Shown here: positions 58,795-64,000 of the stretch, in pieces
How the letters are laid out: each line of letters begins with the position of its first letter
Position numbering within the stretch: the stretch's first letter is position 1
Source: Candidatus Latescibacterota bacterium
Lineage (GTDB): Bacteria; Latescibacterota; UBA2968; UBA8231
DNA: 64,000 nucleotides
Reading direction: 5' to 3'
Assembly: GCA_022819745.1 (NCBI GenBank)
Contig: JAJEGS010000029.1
Location: 1-64,000 of the forward strand
Made by a program: the position numbers and the translations under genes
The notes under the pieces: generated by a model
The model's input: the letters and a program-made list of their open reading frames with translations, nothing else
The model's database searches: none
What the model was told of the DNA's origin: nothing

Positions 58795-60636
58795 TCACGC
58801 AAGGTGGATGCCTTGGGCATTGAGCTGATAGGAGACCACTCTGCTGTTGGCAAAGGCCGCGTGTTGGCGCAGCTTGTCGAGTCTGGTGTGCAACTCGTCT
58901 GCTTGCCCCTCGGCAGCGATGAGGAGGGCAAAGCCGCCGCCGCCGGCACCGGTGAGAAGCCCGCCCTCGGTTAGGTCGGTGATCTGGGGATTTTCGAAAA
59001 GGTGTTGCAAAGCGTCGTTGGTGGCTTGGGGGTCGAGGATGCAGCGCAACTGCCAGTAGCGGTTGGCTAGCCGCCCGAGATCGGCGTATGCGCCCGCGCT
59101 CAGTGCGGTCACCATTTCGTCGTGAATGGCCAGTGACTCGCGGATGGCTCCATAGCGCTGGTGGTCGCGCAATAGATAGGCGTCGAGGACGACGTTGAGG
59201 CCGCGGGTTGCCGAGCGCGATATCCCCGTGTCGAAGAGCACGACTCGCTCGGTGAACAAGCGCTCGTCCACCTCGGTGAGGAATGTGCGCTCGGGCGCGG
59301 GTAGGCCGTCGGTCGGCGGCGCGTAGAAGTTCTTGATGGCCGAGGGGCCACCGCTGGCACCGCGCGCATCCTGCCAACCGCTGTTGAGGCCGAGGCTCTG
59401 TTCGAGCATGAGGCTTTGGTCGTAGAGGCCGGGGTATTCGCACGCGGGCGCGGCGTAGGGGTGACCGGAGAGATGGTAGAGCATTTTGAGAATGGCGGCG
59501 GACAAGACGCCGCTGGTTCCTAGGCCGGACCCTTGTAGAACCTTACTGCTGGTGGTGATTTCCAAGCCACCGCCACCGGTAAAGGCGGCGATGTCTTGGA
59601 TGACGTCTGTGGAATTTGGCCGGACGATGCCCGCGTGTACTAGCCCTTGTTTGACCAACCGCAGGGCTTCGTCGCCGCTGCGGCGGTAGGCAAAGAACAG
59701 CTCGCTGACGGTTGCGGCCGCGCTTTGTTTGCTGGCTTCAAAGTCGGCCTTGAAGCCCCGCGAGCGCGAGCGGAGGATGAGTTGGGGTTCGGCTAGCCTC
59801 CGTGCGGAGACTTCCAGCGGTGGTTGGGCTCGCTCTTCCCGGCCCTGTTGCAGATTGACGGCGATATTGAGGGTTTTTCCCCCTTGTTCTTTACTGCGCA
59901 GGTGATTGTCCGAGGCATTGGCGCTGGAGATCCCTAGGCGCAGGGGCGATTGGATGCAAAAGGCTTGCTCGTAAGCCGCTTCGGTCATGCGCGGCGCGGC
60001 GGCGCGGCCACTGTCGAGGGCGGCCAAGCTGTGCTGGAGGTCGATGCTCTGTAGTTGGTTGATCCGCGCCTCGTAGGCTGAGGCCAGTTTGTCGATGTGC
60101 TTGGCTTCTTTGAGTTGGACAATGTCTTGGCTGTCGATGCAGCAGGGCGGCAGCGCTCGTCGCCAGACTCGCGGTTCGGCGGCGAGCGTTCGGTAGATGT
60201 CGGCCATGATGCGGGCAACGCGCATCCCGCGCAGGCAGCGGATGGAGGCATCGCATTCTTCTAGGTAAGCATTGAGGCGTTTGAGCACCTGCAAGAGCGC
60301 CTTGGGAGATTTGGGGGGCAAAAGGCGCAGCAATTGGCGGTGGTCGAGATCGACTAAACCATCGACTAGATCGACGGTTAGTTGCGGCAGTTCTTGGGCG
60401 ACCGCAGCGCCGAAGAGCGCTTCCCACTCGTCGGGCGTGGTTGCCGCGAGAAGCGCGTCGATGGCCGCAGGGGTTTCCAAACGGGACAAAAGCGACCGAT
60501 TGAAGAGCAGATCGCGGAGAAAGCGGCGTTTTTCCTCGGGTTTGCCGGTCCGTGCTGCGTCGAGGATGTGATCGACGAGCGATTGGACTTCGCGCAAATC
60601 AGCGGCTTGTTCGAGGCGTTCGAGGAATGCTTTCAT
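58795..60636 (-). CDS. GHMP-family kinase, L-fucokinase-like
   Basis: A 613-residue protein. The GHMP ATP-binding loop is LQGSGLGTSGVLSAAIL, and the C-terminal motif 3 reads GGLLTGAGGGGFALLI. Substrate-side residues SPLRLGISSANASDN lie before it. This arrangement and the GLNSGWQDARGASGGPSAIK stretch match the fucokinase half of bifunctional fucokinase/GDP-fucose pyrophosphorylase proteins. The N-terminal 200 residues are helical and not recognised. L-fucose or another sugar is phosphorylated at C1. The start at 60636 has no strong ribosome binding site and is less certain. Confidence 0.75.
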   Translation of the reverse strand: MKAFLERLEQAADLREVQSLVDHILDAARTGKPEEKRRFLRDLLFNRSLLSRLETPAAIDALLAATTPDEWEALFGAAVAQELPQLTVDLVDGLVDLDHRQLLRLLPPKSPKALLQVLKRLNAYLEECDASIRCLRGMRVARIMADIYRTLAAEPRVWRRALPPCCIDSQDIVQLKEAKHIDKLASAYEARINQLQSIDLQHSLAALDSGRAAAPRMTEAAYEQAFCIQSPLRLGISSANASDNHLRSKEQGGKTLNIAVNLQQGREERAQPPLEVSARRLAEPQLILRSRSRGFKADFEASKQSAAATVSELFFAYRRSGDEALRLVKQGLVHAGIVRPNSTDVIQDIAAFTGGGGLEITTSSKVLQGSGLGTSGVLSAAILKMLYHLSGHPYAAPACEYPGLYDQSLMLEQSLGLNSGWQDARGASGGPSAIKNFYAPPTDGLPAPERTFLTEVDERLFTERVVLFDTGISRSATRGLNVVLDAYLLRDHQRYGAIRESLAIHDEMVTALSAGAYADLGRLANRYWQLRCILDPQATNDALQHLFENPQITDLTEGGLLTGAGGGGFALLIAAEGQADELHTRLDKLRQHAAFANSRVVSYQLNAQGIHLA

Positions 60637-60694
60637 GTGGTTAGTCAGGGATGAGGGTTGCTGAAAATTATACGCAAAAAACGCGCGCCGCGCA

Positions 60695-61315
60695 TTAGGG
60701 AGGGGCGGCATCGCCCATGAGTTCGCCAGCCTCGATTGCGAACTCGAGGTAGTTTTGTCGCGGAGGTAGCGGGCAGATATAAATGGGATTGTACGCGCAG
60801 TATGGGTTATAAGCGTTATTGAAGTCAATGACATACATGCCATCGTCCTCCCTCGTCAGGCGCGCGTAGCGCCCGCCTCCATACGTGGTGTGGCCGTTGG
60901 TCAGATCTTTGAAGAAGATTTCCGTTTCGCCGGTTTGTGGGCTGCGGTACACCTCCAGCCAAAAATCGTTTTCGCCGAAGGCCGAAACAAAGCGTCCGAA
61001 TCGCTCAAGCTCGGTGGTGGTGCTGTCGGTATTGGGGATTTCGACGATGCGCTGTCGGCCGTAGATGTGCAGCTCGCCTCGCAGGCGATAGCGCAGGTCG
61101 ATGGGATAGTACGCAAGTTGCTCAAAGTGGGCGCGCTGTTCTGGCAGCAGCGGCGAATCCTCGCTTTTGAGCAGGCTGTCCTTGGCGGCGCGGAGCGCTT
61201 CGATCTGGGCGCGGATGGAGTCGTCGGCTGAGGCAGGCCCCAAGGATAGGGATAGACAGCAGGCGATGGCGTAGAGTGGGGTTTTGCGCTTTGTAATAAA
61301 TAGGTTCACAGGCAT
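60695..61315 (-). CDS. DUF1684 exported protein
   Basis: A 206-residue protein with a signal peptide (LSLGPASADDS). The DUF1684 core motifs FKDLTNGHTTYGGGRY, DFNNAYNPYCAYNPIY and CPLPPRQNYLEFAIEAGE are all present. Family function is unknown; the Cys-rich NPYCAYNP and PLPP stretch is its most conserved part. Its upstream region is shared with the divergent SDR gene. Confidence 0.8.
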   Translation of the reverse strand: MPVNLFITKRKTPLYAIACCLSLSLGPASADDSIRAQIEALRAAKDSLLKSEDSPLLPEQRAHFEQLAYYPIDLRYRLRGELHIYGRQRIVEIPNTDSTTTELERFGRFVSAFGENDFWLEVYRSPQTGETEIFFKDLTNGHTTYGGGRYARLTREDDGMYVIDFNNAYNPYCAYNPIYICPLPPRQNYLEFAIEAGELMGDAAPP

Positions 61316-61336
61316 GATAAATTCTCCGTTAGGTCT

Positions 61337-61365
61337 ATTTTAGAGTCAATTTGCGACCGCATCAA
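61337..61365 (-). promoter_or_regulatory. Possible sigma-70 promoter of the DUF1684 gene
   Basis: On the minus strand TTGATG and TAAAAT are separated by 17 bases, 22 bases upstream of the DUF1684 start codon. Confidence 0.4.
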
Positions 61366-61445
61366 ATGGCCTGATCGACGGGCCATGCCGCCTTGTCCCC
61401 CCTTTCTGACCGCTATAGATTGTGCGACAAATAGGAGGGAAGTCC

Positions 61446-62222
61446 ATGCGTTTACAGGATCGCATCGCCGTTGTTACTGGAGGAAGTTCGGGGATTGGGA
61501 GGGGTATTTGTCTCGAATTGGCCCGCGAAGGAGCCAAGGTCGTAGTGGCCGATATGCAGGAAGCGCCCAAGATCGGCAAGTTTCACGAGACCGAGCCGCA
61601 GCCGCCCACGGCCGTGGGCATTGCCGGGGAGGGCAGCGAGGCGCTCTTCGTCGAGACCGATGTGGCCGACGAAAAGGCGGTGGAAAACCTAATCGCCCGC
61701 AGCGTTGAACGCTTTGGGGGGATGGATATTCTGGTCAACAACGCCGGGATCATCATACCGGGGGACAGCCAGGAACTGTCTGTCGAGGATTGGGACCGGG
61801 TCGTGGGCGTCAATCTGCGCTCGATTTTTCTCACGACCAAATTTGCCGCGCCCTATCTGAGAAAATCCGCGGCCGGGCGCATTGTCAACATTGCCTCGGT
61901 TCACTCCTTTGGCGGCGGCGGTGGTCCGGCTTATGCGCCGACTAAGGCCGGGGCGGTGAATCTGACGCGGGATTTGGCATTGGAGTTGGCCGGGGACAAT
62001 GTTACGGTCAACGCAGTGTGTCCGGGTTATATCGAGACGCCGATCCAAGACTATTTGACCCCGGAGGTCATCGAGCAATGTCGGCAGGATACGCCTTTGC
62101 CGAGATTGGGCCTGCCGAGGGATATTGGCCGGGCGGTGGCGTTTTTTGCCTCGGATGACGCGGAGTGGATTACGGGGACGGCGTTGCCCGTTGATGGGGG
62201 TTGGTTAGCGCCGGCCTTTTAG
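61446..62222 (+). CDS. Short-chain dehydrogenase/reductase
   Basis: A 258-residue classical SDR. The cofactor motif TGGSSGIGRG, NNAG, and the catalytic Ser-Tyr-Lys set (IASVHSF, YAPTK) are complete; PGYIETP is typical. An insertion around residues 40-60 carries EAPKIGKFHETEPQ, longer than in most SDRs. The start at 61446 follows GGAGGG. The gene ends two bases before the ureD start, so co-transcription with ureD is likely. Substrate unknown. Confidence 0.88.
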   Translation: MRLQDRIAVVTGGSSGIGRGICLELAREGAKVVVADMQEAPKIGKFHETEPQPPTAVGIAGEGSEALFVETDVADEKAVENLIARSVERFGGMDILVNNAGIIIPGDSQELSVEDWDRVVGVNLRSIFLTTKFAAPYLRKSAAGRIVNIASVHSFGGGGGPAYAPTKAGAVNLTRDLALELAGDNVTVNAVCPGYIETPIQDYLTPEVIEQCRQDTPLPRLGLPRDIGRAVAFFASDDAEWITGTALPVDGGWLAPAF

Positions 62223-62224
62223 GC

Positions 62225-63067
62225 ATGGACGAGGATTGGTCCATTGTCGAAGTGAACCGCGTCGAGGGAAGGTCGCGGTTGACATCCTGCTTGGCCGTCG
62301 CGCCGTTGAAGATCCTCAGCCCCAAGGCCGAGGCCGATTACAGCACTGCCATCCTTTCTAGCTATGGCGGCGGTTTGGTCGCCGGCGATTGCGCCCGGCT
62401 GCGCGTGCGCTGTGGTCGGGAGGCCAAGCTTTTTTTGGGCACGCAGGCCTTTACCAAAGTGTACAAGACCGCCGACGGTAAGGTCGCGCAACAGGAGCTA
62501 GCCGGGCACATCGAAGCAGGGGCTTGCGTAGTGTCGCTGCCCGATCCGGTGGTGCCCTATGCCGACAGCGCCTTTGTGCAGGAGCAGGTCTGGCATCTAA
62601 GCGCGGGAGCCTCGCTAGTCTTGCTTGACGGAGGTACCGCCGGCCGCGGCGAACGAGGCGAGCAGTTCCACTACAACTCTTATACATCTAATATTTCCAT
62701 CTACTTGGAAAACGAACTGGTGTTGGCCGAACGCTTGCGTTTGCAGCCCAAGCAGCAGGCCCCCGACCGCGTTGGAGCTTTTGGCCCATACACGGCATTC
62801 GCCAATGCCTTTATCGTCGGCGACTCCGTGCGCTCCGCCGTCGAGGAAGTGCTGCGTCGTGCCCTAGCGCCGCTGCTCACCGGTCAGCGGACGCGCGGGA
62901 CTAGCAAGGCAGCTTTGGTTTCGCTCGCCGAACCTCGTCCCGGCGTGCTCGCGCTCCGCGCCTTGGGGCGCACCAATGGCGATCTAGAGGAAGTCTTGCA
63001 CGCGCTCGCCACGGCTGTATCTCTGCCCCAAGTCCTAGGGGAAAATCCACTGCGCCGAAAGTATTAG
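62225..63067 (+). CDS. ureD: Urease accessory protein UreD
   Basis: A 280-residue chaperone that helps load nickel into urease with UreF and UreG. GLVAGDCARLRV, TQAFTKVYKT, LPDPVVPYADSAF and TAGRGERGEQF are typical UreD motifs. The urease structural genes are not in the window, but the urea transporter gene urtA begins 414 bases downstream. The ATG at 62225 is two bases after the SDR stop; an upstream TTG at 62201 overlaps that gene. Nitrogen-regulated expression is plausible. Confidence 0.9.
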   Translation: MDEDWSIVEVNRVEGRSRLTSCLAVAPLKILSPKAEADYSTAILSSYGGGLVAGDCARLRVRCGREAKLFLGTQAFTKVYKTADGKVAQQELAGHIEAGACVVSLPDPVVPYADSAFVQEQVWHLSAGASLVLLDGGTAGRGERGEQFHYNSYTSNISIYLENELVLAERLRLQPKQQAPDRVGAFGPYTAFANAFIVGDSVRSAVEEVLRRALAPLLTGQRTRGTSKAALVSLAEPRPGVLALRALGRTNGDLEEVLHALATAVSLPQVLGENPLRRKY

Positions 63068-63096
63068 TCTCTTCGGCAGCAAATTCACAAAACATC

Positions 63097-63223
63097 ACAT
63101 ATTTGTCTTTTTTGAGTGCTCGCCCTAGCCGCAGAATGCTGCGAAGGGCGAACTCGTCTCACCACAAGACTCTCTAAAACGACATATTTGTCTGTTTACA
63201 AATTTGTAAAACTACATTTTTGG
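63097..63223. promoter_or_regulatory. Tandem ACA-N4-TGT operator array upstream of urtA
   Basis: The 414-base gap before urtA holds no gene. Sites lie at 63097-63106 (ACATATTTGT), 63182-63191 (ACATATTTGT inside GACATATTTGTC), 63198-63207 (ACAAATTTGT) and 63214-63223 (ACATTTTTGG). The last three are exactly 16 bases apart from start to start. They lie 160-200 bases upstream of the sigma-54 promoter, and the same core is found upstream of the nifA-like gene. A sigma-54 activator array is the likely reading. Confidence 0.55.
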
Positions 63224-63383
63224 CGTCGATTGACTGGAAAGCTAAGCGATCAAACCGCCAAAAATGCCATTTACGTACGAAAAATAAATAAAATCACAAA
63301 TCGCGTATCTATTTGCGACATAAAGAGATAGTAACAAGAATATTCCCTCCTGCTCCGTCTATAGACTGCTGCGGGTGCCGTTG

Positions 63384-63399
63384 TGGTATCCTTTTTGCA
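63384..63399 (+). promoter_or_regulatory. Sigma-54 promoter of urtA
   Basis: TGGTATCCTTTTTGCA matches TGGCACG-N4-TTGCW at the invariant GG and GC with correct spacing and has an intact TTGCA. Transcription would start near 63411, about 70 bases before the urtA ATG. Confidence 0.7.
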
Positions 63400-63481
63400 G
63401 TAGAAGAGCGGAATCGGTCGGAGCGGACTACCGGAACGGTGCGTTCAGGCCATTTAACACTACAATTTTTGGAGGGATTCA

Positions 63482-64000
63482 ATGAGAAGACTAAGTAAGT
63501 TCTGGATTTCATTTGTCGCCTTAGGACTAATCGTCGCTGGGACGTATTCTAGCGCGAAGGCGGAGGAGACGGTCAAAGTGGGCGTCCTGCATTCGCTTAG
63601 CGGCACGATGGCTATCTCGGAGGTATCGCTGCGCGACGCCGTGCTGATGGCGGTCGAGGAAATCAATTCCAACGGCGGCGTACTGGGCCGTAAAATTGAG
63701 CCGGTGGTCGTCGATCCGGCGTCCGACTGGGACCTGTTCGCCGAAAAGTCCAAAGAGTTGTTGCTAGAGCACGAGGTAGCGTCCGTCTTCGGATGCTGGA
63801 CCTCGGTGTCGCGCAAGTCGGTGTTGCCGGTTTTTGAAGAAAACAGCGGGCTGCTGTTCTATCCGGTCCAGTACGAGGGCGAGGAGTGTTCGCGCAATAT
63901 CATTTATACAGGGGCTACCCCTAACCAGCAGTTGATCCCAGCCGCCCAGTATCTGATGAGCGAGGAAGGCGGCGGGTACGAGAAATTCTATCTGCTCGGC
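63482..64000 (+). CDS. urtA: Urea ABC transporter substrate-binding protein UrtA, N-terminal part
   Basis: The first 173 residues of a periplasmic urea-binding protein; the rest lies beyond the window. The signal peptide is followed by [20 protein letters not shown], then [22 protein letters not shown] and [35 protein letters not shown], all hallmarks of UrtA. GGAGGG precedes the ATG. With ureD upstream and a sigma-54 promoter it belongs to nitrogen scavenging. The remaining urt genes should follow downstream. Confidence 0.95.
   Translation, partial: MRRLSKFWISFVALGLIVAGTYSSAKAEETVKVGVLHSLSGTMAISEVSLRDAVLMAVEEINSNGGVLGRKIEPVVVDPASDWDLFAEKSKELLLEHEVASVFGCWTSVSRKSVLPVFEENSGLLFYPVQYEGEECSRNIIYTGATPNQQLIPAAQYLMSEEGGGYEKFYLLG

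Noticed and set aside
58795..60843. Extension of the GHMP kinase to a start at 60843
   Set aside because: The added residues have no family similarity and cover the intergenic region and the end of the DUF1684 gene.
62225..63067. Complete urease operon in this window
   Set aside because: Only ureD is present; ureA, ureB, ureC and other accessory genes are not seen, and the next gene is urtA.

Overview
The window is 64 kb of dense, GC-rich bacterial chromosome with about 60 protein genes and no rRNA, tRNA or CRISPR array that I can recognise. The organism is Gram-negative: it has lipopolysaccharide transport genes (a fused LptC/LptA-like protein, LptB, an LptE-like lipoprotein), an LpxH-like hydrolase, TolC and many lipoproteins. 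It makes menaquinone by the futalosine route (mqnE, mqnC, mqnA, an mqnP-like prenyltransferase, a UbiE/MenG methyltransferase). The short principal-type sigma factor without region 1.1 resembles those of the Bacteroidetes/Chlorobi side of the tree. An uncultured FCB-like or other candidate phylum (for example Latescibacterota) would fit, but that is a weak inference.

Layout. 1-9 kb is a nitrogen block read leftward: a NifA-like sigma-54 activator, then amt, a P-II gene, a torF-type porin and glnA (cut by the window start), followed by a sigma factor and an NtrC-type response regulator. 9-14 kb is the menaquinone operon. 13.9-16.8 kb is an accessory island: AlbA/HATPase protein, ParA, an AbrB antitoxin, a 7-codon toxin stub and a decayed Fic gene. 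17-22 kb carries an RmlB-like dehydratase, a YjhG-type sugar-acid dehydratase overlapping ubiX, and an RNA m5C methyltransferase. 22-33 kb holds envelope and lipoprotein genes and the second copy of an undescribed UVR-motif family. 33-41 kb is mixed metabolism and regulation (DksA-like, TolC, transaldolase-SIS pair, prenyl synthase, M42 peptidase, ECF sigma, SEC-C, RmlC, PyrE). 41-53 kb is smc, gatC, pyrG, the lpt genes and rpoN. 53-61 kb has a BrnT toxin-antitoxin pair, a four-gene operon (RidA-like, split TPP decarboxylase, LarA-like) of unknown substrate, a NYN nuclease and a fucokinase-like GHMP kinase. 61-64 kb returns to nitrogen: an SDR, ureD and the start of urtA.

The strongest theme is nitrogen control. 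Sigma-54 itself (rpoN), two sigma-54 activators, P-II, Amt, GlnA, UreD and UrtA all lie in the window. Good -24/-12 promoters precede amt and urtA. A GACA-N4-TGTC-like motif recurs upstream of amt, the nifA-like gene, the sigma factor gene and urtA, which may define a small regulon. Other points worth attention are a 15-bp perfect hairpin that buries the ribosome binding site of the M42 peptidase, the UVR-motif paralogues with a shared unknown N-terminal domain, and the RidA/TPP/LarA operon.
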